This document shows, piece after piece, positions 45,716 through 54,326 of a stretch of 64,000 nucleotides of DNA. This DNA is from an uncultured Lachnospiraceae bacterium (GTDB taxonomy: Bacteria > Bacillota > Clostridia > Lachnospirales > Lachnospiraceae). The DNA is taken from the NCBI GenBank assembly GCA_902763335.1, contig CACWRR010000004.1, forward strand, positions 1-64,000. The letters are read 5' to 3'. Position numbers and translations under genes: made by a program. Positions within the stretch are counted from its first letter, which is position 1. The number at the start of each line of letters is the position of its first letter. Below the pieces are notes generated by a model that worked only from the letters and a program-made list of their open reading frames with translations, was not told where the DNA came from and ran no database searches.

Positions 45716-46099
45716 ATGAATATTAAAGATATGAAAGTATTAGTATGCGACGACTCAATACTGTCGCGAAAGAAACTAAAAGACTGCATCATAGCTATCG
45801 GTTGCTCTGAAGTATATGAAGCAGCAGACGGTGAAGAAGCAGTAACAAGATTCAAAGAATATCATCCAGACTTAGTTTTTATGGATATCGTAATGCCAAA
45901 AAAAGATGGTATTGCAGCCGTAACTGAAATACTTGAGGAAGACAAAAATGCCAAAGTCGTAATGGCATCTTCTGTCGGAACACAGTCATTTTTAAAGGAT
46001 GCCATCAAAGCCGGTGCCTACGACTTCCTTCAGAAGCCTTTAGACCCTGAACAGGTTAAACGTATAATCAACAATATTTCATCACAAGGGGGTAACTAA
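45716..46099 (+). CDS. Stand-alone CheY-like receiver protein
   Basis: A 127-residue single receiver domain. The acidic pair is Asp12-Asp13, the phospho-acceptor is Asp57 (VFMDIVMPKKDG), and the conserved Ser and Lys (MASSVGT; FLQKPLD) are present. There is no output domain. AAAGGGG lies 9 bases before the ATG at 45716; an ATG at 45710 is only 3 bases from it. The next gene, an MshEN/CheX-like protein, begins 2 bases after its stop, so the two are probably a phospho-protein and its phosphatase or partner. No chemotaxis kinase or receptor lies nearby. Confidence 0.92.
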   Translation: MNIKDMKVLVCDDSILSRKKLKDCIIAIGCSEVYEAADGEEAVTRFKEYHPDLVFMDIVMPKKDGIAAVTEILEEDKNAKVVMASSVGTQSFLKDAIKAGAYDFLQKPLDPEQVKRIINNISSQGGN

Positions 46100-46101
46100 T
46101 T

Positions 46102-46986
46102 ATGTTTACACAGTTTTTTGGAAATTACTTATTAAATGAAAATCTTGTTACTCCTGAACAGCTTATAGATGGTCTTCAGGCTAAAAAGAACACAAGGATG
46201 AAACTCGGTGTTCTTGCCATCAATGCCGGATATATGACAGCCGGACAGGTTGAGACCGTACATATGAAACAGAGTACAATGGACAAGCGTTTTGGTGATA
46301 TTGCCGTTGAATGTGGATTTGTTACATCTGAACAGATTGATGAACTGTTAAACCAGCAGCCACAGGGTTATCTTCTTCTCGGTCAGGCATTTGTAGATAA
46401 AGGTTATATGACAAACGCACAGTTTGAGGATGCAATCCGTACATATAAAGAAAAATATTCTTTAACAGATGAAGATTTAAATGAAGGCGAAGACGGAAAA
46501 TCTTCTGTAATGGTAGATTCACTTATCGATCTTTCATCAACATCAAATCCTGATCTATACAAAGAATATATTATTCTCCTTATGAATAATCTTATTCGTT
46601 TTACAGGTGATGATTACACTCCTTTAAAACCTGAATTTAACCTTTCAGACAATTCAGAGCTTTACATAACAGTACAGGGAATAAACAACGGATTTGACGT
46701 TGATACTGCTCTCGTTGCTGATGAGGAAACTCTTATACAGTTTGCAAGCCGTTATGCCGATGAATCATTTACTGAAATGAATGAATATGTTGATGCTTCT
46801 GCATGTGATTTTATGAACCTGCACAACGGACTCTTTACTGTTAATATGTCCAATGAAAAAGAACTTGAATTAAAACTTACACCACCATCTACTAAAAAAG
46901 GTATAAATGCTGATGATCATGGAGATGTTATAGTTTTACCTGTACAGTATCCATTTGGAATCGTAAAATTTGTAATCACAAAATAA
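46102..46986 (+). CDS. MshEN-like / CheX-like protein, partner of CheY
   Basis: The first ~115 residues contain two or three repeats of the form LLNENLVTPEQL, LAINAGYMTAGQV, AVECGFVTSEQIDELL and FVDKGYMTNAQF, resembling the MshEN (type II secretion ATPase N-terminal) module, which binds c-di-GMP in some proteins. After an acidic linker (123-148), residues 150-294 resemble CheC/CheX/FliY phosphatases: Asp236-x2-Asn239 followed after 22 residues by Pro262 matches the ExxN-x22-P consensus, with Asp in place of Glu. It probably dephosphorylates or senses the CheY-like protein. The fusion with an MshEN-like part would connect this to c-di-GMP; that is inference. Confidence 0.8.
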   Translation: MFTQFFGNYLLNENLVTPEQLIDGLQAKKNTRMKLGVLAINAGYMTAGQVETVHMKQSTMDKRFGDIAVECGFVTSEQIDELLNQQPQGYLLLGQAFVDKGYMTNAQFEDAIRTYKEKYSLTDEDLNEGEDGKSSVMVDSLIDLSSTSNPDLYKEYIILLMNNLIRFTGDDYTPLKPEFNLSDNSELYITVQGINNGFDVDTALVADEETLIQFASRYADESFTEMNEYVDASACDFMNLHNGLFTVNMSNEKELELKLTPPSTKKGINADDHGDVIVLPVQYPFGIVKFVITK

Positions 46987-46996
46987 GCAATATAAC

Positions 46997-47044
46997 AAAA
47001 AACAGTACATATCGGTCATAAATCCTGATATGTACTGTTTTTTT
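46997..47044. terminator. Strong terminator between convergent genes
   Basis: AACAGTACATATC (47001-47013) pairs perfectly with GATATGTACTGTT (47027-47039), flanked by A-run and T-run. It ends the CheY/CheX pair on plus and the methyltransferase gene on minus. Confidence 0.85.
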
Positions 47045-47045
47045 A

Positions 47046-48203
47046 TTATTTTTTATGTTTTTCAAGCTCCACTACTGTCTCTACACCTACAGTCATCGGA
47101 AACATATCGACCGGTACTGCTCTCTTCATACTGTAACCTCGTTTTGTAATATAGGAAAGATCTCTTGCCAATGTTTCCGGTTCACAGGATACATATACAA
47201 CCTTCTCCGGCGACATTTCTATGACAGAATCCATAAACTCTTCCGTACTGCCTGCCCTCGGCGGGTCCATAAAGACAACATCGCATTTTTCACCTTCTGC
47301 TGCCATATCTTTCATAAATTTTCCCGCATCCGCTTTAATAAATCTTACATTATCGGCTTTGTTCTGCTTTTTATTAATAATCGCATCCTTTATAGCATCT
47401 CCGTTAAGTTCTACACCGACAACTTCCTTTGCATAATCTGCCACCACTATACTTATGGTTCCTATACCGCAATATGCATCTATAACTTTCTCACTTCCTG
47501 TCAGCTTTGCATACTCTATTGCTTTTTTATACAAAATTTCCGTTTGAACCGAATTTACCTGATAAAATGATTTTGGTGATATTCTGAACCGTTTTCCGCA
47601 TAATTCATCTTCTATATATCCTTTTCCATACAGGACAATATTTCTTTCTCCAAGAACCATACTTGTTCTTTTATCATTTATATTCTGAACAATCGTTGTT
47701 ATCTCCGGATGCTGTCTTCTAAGTTCTCTGATAAAGTTATTTTTTGAAGGAAAAATATTGTTTCCCGTAACAAGTACAACGAGTATCTGTCCCGTCAGAT
47801 GTGCAGTTCTGATAAGCACATGTCTTAAAAAACCGTATCCCGTATCCTCATCATACGCCTTAAGCTTAAATGACTTTAACATTTTTCTTATTGTAACAAT
47901 TATCTCGTCTGACTTCTCATTTTCAAGATAGCAGTTGTCAAGATTTACAACTCTGTGGCTTTTTTTCTCATATATTCCCGATATAATATTTCCTTTTCTG
48001 TCATGTGAAAATGCTGCATGAATTTTATTTCTATAATTATACGGATTGTCCATGCCTATTATTTTATCCACTTTTCCATATTTTGAAATAAGCTTTTCAA
48101 CACGCCTTTGTTTTTCTGCAAGCTGCTTATCGTAGTCAAGGTCAAGCAGCTGACATCCGCCGCATTTTTTTGTGACCGGACATTTTATACTTTTATCTGT
48201 CAT
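47046..48203 (-). CDS. rlmD: 23S rRNA (uracil-C5)-methyltransferase (RlmD/RlmCD-like)
   Basis: A TrmA-family RNA m5U methyltransferase. Iron-sulfur cluster cysteines stand at the N-terminus (CPVTKKCGGC, with a later NLDNC). The SAM site is VIDAYCGIGTISIVVA (about 240), DPPRAGS (about 317) follows, and VYVSCEPETLARDL (about 340) holds the catalytic cysteine. The 385 residues lack an N-terminal TRAM domain seen in many relatives. The exact site (U1939 or U747) cannot be fixed from sequence. Confidence 0.88.
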   Translation of the reverse strand: MTDKSIKCPVTKKCGGCQLLDLDYDKQLAEKQRRVEKLISKYGKVDKIIGMDNPYNYRNKIHAAFSHDRKGNIISGIYEKKSHRVVNLDNCYLENEKSDEIIVTIRKMLKSFKLKAYDEDTGYGFLRHVLIRTAHLTGQILVVLVTGNNIFPSKNNFIRELRRQHPEITTIVQNINDKRTSMVLGERNIVLYGKGYIEDELCGKRFRISPKSFYQVNSVQTEILYKKAIEYAKLTGSEKVIDAYCGIGTISIVVADYAKEVVGVELNGDAIKDAIINKKQNKADNVRFIKADAGKFMKDMAAEGEKCDVVFMDPPRAGSTEEFMDSVIEMSPEKVVYVSCEPETLARDLSYITKRGYSMKRAVPVDMFPMTVGVETVVELEKHKK

Positions 48204-48240
48204 CTCTAATCTCCGTTTCTAAATAATTTATAACATTAAT

Positions 48241-49497
48241 TTATCTGGTTTTTCTATTTACATACATAGCCTTATATTTTGAGTACACTATGGTCTGGTC
48301 ATGATACAGTCCGTAGTATCCTGACATCAGATAGCTGACGGCAATCGCCACCATAAAATATCCGACTCCCCTGTACCCAAACAATTCAAAGCTTATGAGA
48401 AGTGATGTTATGGGACAATTTGTAACTCCGCAAAATAAAGCAATCATACCGACTGCCGCACACAGTGATGGAGAAATTCCAAGTATGTGTCCTGCTATAC
48501 ACCCAAAAGTGGCACCTATAAAAAATGACGGCACTATCTCTCCACCTTTAAATCCTGCTTCAAGCGTAAGTGCGGTAAGAATCATTTTTAATAAAAATGC
48601 AAACGGATTCACCTCACCTGCTATCGCTCTCTCTATTACAGGTATGCCGGCTCCCATATAATCGTCAGTTCCTAATATTAACATTATAAGCGCTATAGCT
48701 GCTCCTGCAACTATAATTCTCACATAAGGGTTTTCTAAATATTTCCGGTATAAATCCCCGACTCCATGAAGCATCATACAGAACAATACACTAAGTGCCG
48801 CACATGCTAACGATATAATAATAATTTTAACACTGTTTTCGAGAGTCATGTCAGGAATATACTTTATCTTAAAGCTCTCCGGATTTATTCCCATGTCTGC
48901 TGCAAAGTTTGATGCAATAAGTGCCGAAAAAGCACAAGGCACTAACGCTGCATAATACATAACCCCAACGCTTACAACTTCCATGGCAAATATCGACGCT
49001 GCCATCGGTGTACCAAAAAGTGCCGAAAACGCTGCACTCATTCCACACATTATAACTACATGCTGATCCTGTTCATCAAGCCCCAGCACATCTGCAATCT
49101 TACTTCCTATACTTCCGCCAAGCTGCAAAGCCGCGCCCTCTCGTCCCGCAGAACCACCAAATAAATGGGTAATAACCGTAGATATAAATATGAGCGGTGC
49201 CATTTTAAATTCAAGCCTGCCATCTGCATGGATGGTTGATAACACCAGATTGGTACCCTTGTTATTTGAATAATTAAATATTTTATATAAAAACACTATA
49301 AAACATCCTGCAAGCGGCAACAAAAATACTATATAACTGTGACTATCCCTGAAATCCGTCACCCATGTAAGGCACATTGAAAACATAATACTGAACAGCC
49401 CGACTATTACTCCTGTTATAACCGCAATGCAAACCCATTTAAGGAACGTTTTAAGGTTTGCAAATATTCTTTTTGCATAGCTTTTTATACTTTCCAT
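48241..49497 (-). CDS. CLC-family chloride/fluoride channel or exchanger
   Basis: A 418-residue protein with about ten to twelve membrane segments. The CLC signature GSAGREGAALQLGG (about residue 115) keeps the gating glutamate (GREG). The first ion-binding loop, GSGIP in classical CLCs, reads KGTNLVL here, which resembles fluoride-specific CLC-F proteins; this assignment is tentative. There are no CBS domains. No fluoride riboswitch (crcB motif) was recognised in the 180 bases upstream. A GGAGG precedes the ATG. Confidence 0.85.
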   Translation of the reverse strand: MESIKSYAKRIFANLKTFLKWVCIAVITGVIVGLFSIMFSMCLTWVTDFRDSHSYIVFLLPLAGCFIVFLYKIFNYSNNKGTNLVLSTIHADGRLEFKMAPLIFISTVITHLFGGSAGREGAALQLGGSIGSKIADVLGLDEQDQHVVIMCGMSAAFSALFGTPMAASIFAMEVVSVGVMYYAALVPCAFSALIASNFAADMGINPESFKIKYIPDMTLENSVKIIIISLACAALSVLFCMMLHGVGDLYRKYLENPYVRIIVAGAAIALIMLILGTDDYMGAGIPVIERAIAGEVNPFAFLLKMILTALTLEAGFKGGEIVPSFFIGATFGCIAGHILGISPSLCAAVGMIALFCGVTNCPITSLLISFELFGYRGVGYFMVAIAVSYLMSGYYGLYHDQTIVYSKYKAMYVNRKTR

Positions 49498-49610
49498 CAG
49501 TATATCCTCCGATACGTGTTCTTCAAAACTTTCTTTTCTATTCTAAAAAAATTTTCACACCCACGTATTTTATCATAATCTGTATAAATATGTCAAAAAA
49601 TTATACACTG

Positions 49611-49653
49611 GAAAATAGCACCATGGTCTAAGAACTTAAGCCATGATGCTATT
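49611..49653 (-). terminator. Terminator after the zinc-ribbon gene pair
   Basis: AATAGCACCATGG (49614-49626) pairs with CCATGATGCTATT (49641-49653) with one mismatch, followed by TTTTCC on the minus strand. Confidence 0.7.
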
Positions 49654-49679
49654 AAAAGACACGATTAATTATATGTAGT

Positions 49680-50735
49680 TTATGATGTTAATTCAGTCAA
49701 TTTTTCTCTTATCTCTTTTATCTTTATCTCTGAGTAATTCTTTCTCTTAAGACCCTCTCCGAAAAACTGACTTTTATTTGCTTCATAAATATCCTTGAAT
49801 TCCTGAAGCTCATCTTTGAGTTCCTGAACTCTCTTTACTTTCTTCTCATACTCTTCGCGCTCACCCGGAGTCATTTCATCTACGTTAAGCTCCTCAAGCT
49901 CATATTCCGGCTCAGATTCTTCAGAAATAACTGCTTCCGGTGTACCCTGTGTATCTAAGGATACTTCAACGCCAAGTTCTACGAGTTTTTCTTTTATCTC
50001 TTTTATCTTTGCTTCTGAATAATTCTTTTTTCTTAAGCCTTCCCCAAGAAATTTATTTTTGTTTGCCTCAAAAATTTCCTCAAATTCAGCAAGCTCATTT
50101 TTAAGCTCCTCAATGCGTTCCTGTTTCTTTTCATTTTCTATCTCTTCAAGGGTCTCTGAAGCAGCAGACACTATAACCTGTCCACTGTTGTCATCTGAAA
50201 GAAAATCATCATCCGCATCGATGCCAATATCCATAGAACCTACAATTGGCGGCGGCATAACAGGTTCATCGTCAAGAAAATCGATATCATCTTCAACTGC
50301 CTTCTCTTCATCTATAGAACTAATCTGTTCTTCCGGCTCTTTATATGTATCTTCACCTACAGTGTCTTCAACTTTCTCAACCTCATCTGTGTCTGTCATG
50401 ATATCGCTCTCATATGTATCTGTAGAATCAGCAAATATATCTGTCTGTGTATTATCCTTTACACTGTCTACAGTCTCCTCAACGACTTCATCAACTTTCT
50501 CTTCTTCAATATGCGATTCTTCCACATCAGCAAATCCTGATACATCCACTGCCGCTACCGGTTCACTTGTGTATGATATTTTATCATCACTGTCATCCTC
50601 CACCGGTGCACCTGAAATCTTATTTATCAATCTCTGTTTTGGATGTTTTATTCCACAAAATTCGCATATGGCAAACTCACCGCTTACATCCATAGTTAAT
50701 GTATTACCACAAATGTCGCATTGCATTACTGCCAT
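49680..50735 (-). CDS. Zinc-ribbon protein with acidic linker and two ~46-residue coiled repeats
   Basis: The N-terminus is a four-cysteine zinc ribbon (QCDICGNTLTMDVSGEFAIC-EFCG, split in the middle), shared with the small gene upstream. A very acidic low-complexity stretch follows (residues ~55-200, rich in D and E). The C-terminal half has two near-identical repeats (about 205-255 and 300-350; ELKNELAEFEEIFEANKNKF and ELKDELQEFKDIYEANKSQF, each ending KNYSE-KIKEI-EKL), probably helical hairpins. No known family is recognised. The start ATG at 50735 follows AGGAGG by 9 bases. Confidence 0.8.
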   Translation of the reverse strand: MAVMQCDICGNTLTMDVSGEFAICEFCGIKHPKQRLINKISGAPVEDDSDDKISYTSEPVAAVDVSGFADVEESHIEEEKVDEVVEETVDSVKDNTQTDIFADSTDTYESDIMTDTDEVEKVEDTVGEDTYKEPEEQISSIDEEKAVEDDIDFLDDEPVMPPPIVGSMDIGIDADDDFLSDDNSGQVIVSAASETLEEIENEKKQERIEELKNELAEFEEIFEANKNKFLGEGLRKKNYSEAKIKEIKEKLVELGVEVSLDTQGTPEAVISEESEPEYELEELNVDEMTPGEREEYEKKVKRVQELKDELQEFKDIYEANKSQFFGEGLKRKNYSEIKIKEIREKLTELTS

Positions 50736-50761
50736 CTTATATTTCCTCCTTGTATCCAAAC

Positions 50762-50932
50762 TTAAAATAAACTATCTGTTTTTTTATCATTTTTTACTGC
50801 ACCTGTCTCATCGAGCTTGATTAAAAGTCTCTCTTTTGTATGCTTCATTCCACATACATCACATGTAGCAGCCTCTCCATCCATTTCCATTGTTAAACTT
50901 CCACCGCAAATATCACATTTTAATAATGCCAT
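50762..50932 (-). CDS. Small zinc-ribbon protein (56 residues), paralogue of the next gene
   Basis: A short ORF reading MALLKCDICGGSLTMEMDGE, then AATCDVCGMKHTKERLLIKL and a charged tail ending SLF. The four cysteines form two C-x2-C knuckles of a zinc ribbon. Aligned to the first ~40 residues of the downstream 351-residue protein, most positions match, so it is a duplicate of that domain without the repeats. GGAGG lies 9 bases before the ATG. The gap to the next gene is 26 bases. Function unknown; it could bind nucleic acid or act as a decoy of the larger protein. Confidence 0.8.
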   Translation of the reverse strand: MALLKCDICGGSLTMEMDGEAATCDVCGMKHTKERLLIKLDETGAVKNDKKTDSLF

Positions 50933-51035
50933 TTTCTAATACCTCCAACTTGTAATTTTATATTACTATTTTACAACTTTAATAAATAAAATTCAACAAG
51001 TTTTTCCATTTATTAGATGCAATTTTTATTATTTT

Positions 51036-51082
51036 TTACTAAGATTCAGGTGTCAAAAGGGTGCTACCTTAATCTTACTAAA
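51036..51082 (-). terminator. Terminator of the rlmH-HAD operon
   Basis: A long imperfect stem (TTTAGTAAGATT with AATCTTAGTAAA and an inner AGGT/ACCT) spans 51037-51082 and is followed by AAAAATAAT rather than a pure T-run on the minus strand. The stem includes the stop of the HAD gene. Confidence 0.5.
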
Positions 51083-51740
51083 CAATCGTGATTTTATTTA
51101 TTATATCAAGGATATCTTCCGGATGTACTGCAATATAATCTGCACCTGCCCTGTTAAGTTCCTGAATGTCGCCATAGCCATACAGCACTCCTATGGATTT
51201 TATATTATTCTGTTTTGCCCCATGTATGTCATGCATCCGGTCTCCAACCATAATCACTTCATTATATTCACTCTCCTGTATCCCGATGCTTTCCATTGCA
51301 TATTTTATTATCTCACTCTTCTCTACCATTTTTTCATTCATGGTTGCACCATATACACCACACAAATATCGGTCTAATCCAAAATGTTCTGTTATCATTT
51401 TTGCATATTTTTCCGGCTTTGAGGTTGCAATGGCGGTTTTCATATTCTTTTTGCTAAGTTCTTTTAGAAGTTCCTCCACTCCGGGATACACAACATTCTC
51501 AAATATTCCTTTTTCTTCAAAATATACTCTGTAGAGTCTTAGCCCCTCCTGTGCCTCTTTTTCATTCATGCCTGCATATTTCATCATAGACTGTATTAGC
51601 GGTGGTCCTATGAATTTTTTAAGTGTGCTTTTCTCCAAAGGCGGAATATTCATCTTCTCAAGCGCATATTTAACAGAATTAATTATTCCCGTTCCTGATT
51701 CTGTAATTGTTCCATCAAGATCAAATAAAATGTATTTCAT
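51078..51740 (-). CDS. HAD-family phosphatase (phosphoglycolate phosphatase-like)
   Basis: A 220-residue HAD hydrolase. The nucleophile motif FDLDGTITES is at the N-terminus, the cap lies at about 15-85, motif II ATSKPEKYA is at about 106, and motif IV VGDRMHDIHGAKQN is at about 167, so the catalytic aspartates are intact. The substrate is unknown; the ~220-residue PGP-like group often handles phosphoglycolate or pyrophosphate. It follows rlmH by 29 bases. Confidence 0.88.
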   Translation of the reverse strand: MKYILFDLDGTITESGTGIINSVKYALEKMNIPPLEKSTLKKFIGPPLIQSMMKYAGMNEKEAQEGLRLYRVYFEEKGIFENVVYPGVEELLKELSKKNMKTAIATSKPEKYAKMITEHFGLDRYLCGVYGATMNEKMVEKSEIIKYAMESIGIQESEYNEVIMVGDRMHDIHGAKQNNIKSIGVLYGYGDIQELNRAGADYIAVHPEDILDIINKITIV

Positions 51741-51769
51741 ACGTCATGCTCCTATTCTCCGTGATGTTC

Positions 51770-52249
51770 TTACTTATGATACGGTTCTCCATTCATTATT
51801 CTGAATGCCCTGTATATCTGTTCAAGTAATATCACGCGCATAAGCTGATGCGGAAATGTCATCTTTGAAAAACTCAGCTTTTCATCCGCTCTTGCACTTA
51901 CTGACTTGTGAAGTCCCAATGAACCTCCTATTACAAATACAATATTACTTACACCGTTTACAAACAGCTTCTGCATATCTCCTGAAAGTTCCACTGAATC
52001 TTTCATTTTTCCGTTAATCTCCAATGTTATCACATATGAATCTTCCCTTATATTTTTCAATATCCTTTCAGCCTCGGTCTCCTTTATTTTATCTTCCATA
52101 TTTTCAGAAGCATCATCCGGCGTTTTCTCATCTGCCACTTCTATTATCTCGAGCTTACAATACCTGCCAAGTCTTTTTCTGTACTCATCTATTGCCATGG
52201 TAAAAAACTTTTCTTTTATTTTTCCGACGCATACTACTGTTATCTTCAC
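51770..52249 (-). CDS. rlmH: 23S rRNA (pseudouridine1915-N3)-methyltransferase RlmH
   Basis: RlmH is a small SPOUT-type methyltransferase that modifies pseudouridine 1915 in helix 69 of 23S rRNA. The start is a GTG at 52249 (MKITVVCVGKIKEKFF): GGGAG lies about 7 bases before it and it gives 159 residues, the family length. The knot motif VFVIGGSLGLHKSV (about 100) and the C-terminus YRAFRIMNGEPYHK are diagnostic. An ATG at 52294 would add 15 unlikely residues. Confidence 0.96.
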   Translation of the reverse strand: MKITVVCVGKIKEKFFTMAIDEYRKRLGRYCKLEIIEVADEKTPDDASENMEDKIKETEAERILKNIREDSYVITLEINGKMKDSVELSGDMQKLFVNGVSNIVFVIGGSLGLHKSVSARADEKLSFSKMTFPHQLMRVILLEQIYRAFRIMNGEPYHK

Positions 52250-52285
52250 GCTGCCACTCCCTTCACATTTATTGACATTTTTTGC

Positions 52286-52314
52286 TTGTTTCACATTTAA
52301 TAGTATTATATAAT
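52286..52314 (+). promoter_or_regulatory. Candidate promoter of the 167-residue membrane protein
   Basis: TTGTTT (52286-52291) and TATAAT (52309-52314) with a 17-base spacer lie 45 bases before the ATG. The -35 is weak, and a perfect TTGACA at 52272 has no -10 at good distance. Confidence 0.45.
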
Positions 52315-52358
52315 CTTATAAGCGTCAATAAAATTTTATCCGAAAGGAAGGTTATATT

Positions 52359-52862
52359 ATGTCTGATCAGAATATAAATAATGACAATTCCCATACTAAA
52401 GCATTTGTCAAATCTTCTGAAAAATATGAGGATTTGAACAGTTCAGGAATCACTCTTGTCTTCACGGCAATATTGGGGTACATTTTTATGATATTAAAAA
52501 CTCTCGATGTTGTCCCTCTTCACTTTGAAGGAGTTTCCATATATCTGTTTTATATTGTAATGGGCGGAATGTTCACGGCATTTCTTGTAATAGGTATTCT
52601 TTCTCTTAAGAAAGCCCGCCATGTAAAAGCCGGAATTTCCAAAGAAGAAAATACAGAAGCCGATATCATCAGATATTTCACCGATAATTATTCTTCACAA
52701 TCTATAGACGATGCCATCGGTGCAGCTTCACTCTCTGAAGGCGATCTGTATTATAAAAGATATGATTATCTTAAATCAGATATCAACAGTAAATTCCACG
52801 ATGTAGATGATTCATTTGCCGAACATCTGATAGAAGAAATATACGAAAAGATTTTTGAATAA
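52359..52862 (+). CDS. Small two-helix membrane protein with soluble C-terminal domain
   Basis: A 167-residue protein: a polar N-terminus (1-30), two membrane helices (about 30-50 and 60-85, ending in a KKARHVK stop-transfer), and a ~75-residue cytoplasmic domain rich in acidic and aromatic residues (DIIRYFTDNYSSQSIDDAIG). No family is recognised from memory. AAGGAAGG precedes the ATG. It stands alone on the plus strand between rlmH and the nfn genes, with a strong terminator after it. Confidence 0.75.
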   Translation: MSDQNINNDNSHTKAFVKSSEKYEDLNSSGITLVFTAILGYIFMILKTLDVVPLHFEGVSIYLFYIVMGGMFTAFLVIGILSLKKARHVKAGISKEENTEADIIRYFTDNYSSQSIDDAIGAASLSEGDLYYKRYDYLKSDINSKFHDVDDSFAEHLIEEIYEKIFE

Positions 52863-52866
52863 CTGC

Positions 52867-52903
52867 AAAAAAAACAACTGCAAAAATGCAGTTGTTTTTT
52901 TTT
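52867..52903. terminator. Strong bidirectional terminator
   Basis: AACAACTGCA (52873-52882) pairs perfectly with TGCAGTTGTT (52887-52896), loop AAAA, with long A and T runs on both sides. It serves the small membrane protein and nfnB. Confidence 0.85.
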
Positions 52904-52905
52904 GG

Positions 52906-54288
52906 TTATTTATTAGATAAAAATTCATGTATACCCTTTGCTCCAGCTTTTCCTGCCTCCATGGCAAGAATAACTGTAGCTGCACCTGTAACGGCATCTC
53001 CACCGGCATATACGCCTTCTTTAGTTGTCTTACCTGTCTCGTCAGCAACTATACATTTTCTTCTGTCTGTATCAAGTCCTACAGTTGTTGAAGAAATAAG
53101 AGGGTTAGGTGATGTACCGAGTGACATGATAACTGTATCAACTTCAATATCAAACTCTGAACCGGCTACCTCTACAGGTTTTCTTCTTCCTGATGCATCA
53201 GGCTCACCAAGTTCCATCTTTATACATCTGAGTCCCTTTACCCAACCATTCTCATCAACGAGAACCTCTGTAGGGTTTGTAAGAAGGTCAAATATGATTC
53301 CTTCTTCTTTAGCATGATGAACTTCTTCAGCTCTTGCAGGAAGCTCCGCTTCACTACGTCTGTATACTACATGCACCTCTGCGCCGAGACGCAGTGCTGT
53401 TCTTGCAGCATCCATGGCAACATTACCGCCACCTACTACTGCTACCTTCTTACCGGCAACTATAGGTGTATCGTAATCCTCCTTAAATGCTTTCATAAGG
53501 TTACTTCTTGTAAGATACTCGTTTGCAGAAAATACTCCGTTTGCATTCTCACCAGGGATACCCATAAATCTAGGAAGACCTGCACCTGAACCGATAAATG
53601 CAGCATCAAAACCTTCATCATTTAATAGCTGATCTATTGTTATAGATTTTCCGATAATAACATTTGTCTCTATCTTAACGCCAAGTTTCTTAACGTTCTC
53701 TATCTCGCTCTTTACAACTGTCTCTTTTGGAAGACGGAATTCAGGAATACCATATACAAGCACACCGCCTGCCTCATGAAGTGCCTCAAATATTGTAACA
53801 TCATATCCAAGCTTAGCTAAATCTCCTGCACATGTAAGTCCTGAAGGGCCTGAACCTATAACTGCTACTTTCTTGCCGTTTGGAACTGCAGGTTTCTCCG
53901 GCTCTACTCCGTTTTCTCTTGACCAGTCAGCAACAAATCTCTCGAGCTTACCGATAGAAATCGGCTCACCCTTGATACCACGGATACATTTACCCTCGCA
54001 CTGACTTTCCTGTGGGCAGACACGTCCACATATTGCCGGAAGTGCTGATGATTTACCGATAACTTTGTATGCCTCTTCGATATTTCCATTCTGTACTTCC
54101 TGTATAAATCCCGGAATATTGATTGATACCGGACATCCCTTTACACACTGTGGATTTTTACATTTAAGACATCTCTCAGCCTCTGTTTTTGCTTCTTCTT
54201 CATTATATCCAAGACAAACTTCTTCAAAGTTTGTAGCTCTTACCTTAGGATCCTGTTCTCTTACAGGTACTTTCTTTAATACGTCCAT
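52906..54288 (-). CDS. NfnB-like large subunit (NADPH:ferredoxin oxidoreductase / GltD-like)
   Basis: A 460-residue flavoprotein. The N-terminus carries cysteines for two [4Fe-4S] clusters (CLKCKNPQCVKGCP about 40; CGRVCPQESQCEGKC about 88), an FAD-binding VAVIGSGPSGLTCAG (about 145) and an NADP-binding VAVVGGGNVAMDAARTA (about 287). It matches both glutamate synthase small subunits and NfnB of the electron-bifurcating NfnAB complex. The partner gene directly upstream is a PyrK-like subunit, not a glutamate synthase large subunit, which supports NfnAB (NADH + reduced ferredoxin to NADPH). Confidence 0.88.
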   Translation of the reverse strand: MDVLKKVPVREQDPKVRATNFEEVCLGYNEEEAKTEAERCLKCKNPQCVKGCPVSINIPGFIQEVQNGNIEEAYKVIGKSSALPAICGRVCPQESQCEGKCIRGIKGEPISIGKLERFVADWSRENGVEPEKPAVPNGKKVAVIGSGPSGLTCAGDLAKLGYDVTIFEALHEAGGVLVYGIPEFRLPKETVVKSEIENVKKLGVKIETNVIIGKSITIDQLLNDEGFDAAFIGSGAGLPRFMGIPGENANGVFSANEYLTRSNLMKAFKEDYDTPIVAGKKVAVVGGGNVAMDAARTALRLGAEVHVVYRRSEAELPARAEEVHHAKEEGIIFDLLTNPTEVLVDENGWVKGLRCIKMELGEPDASGRRKPVEVAGSEFDIEVDTVIMSLGTSPNPLISSTTVGLDTDRRKCIVADETGKTTKEGVYAGGDAVTGAATVILAMEAGKAGAKGIHEFLSNK

Positions 54289-54326
54289 TTATGTTTTCTC
54301 CTTTTTTTCAATACAATTCCATATTT

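Noticed and set aside
49498-49679. Possible fluoride riboswitch before the CLC gene
   Set aside because: No conserved fluoride aptamer elements were recognised; the only structure is the terminator at 49611-49653.
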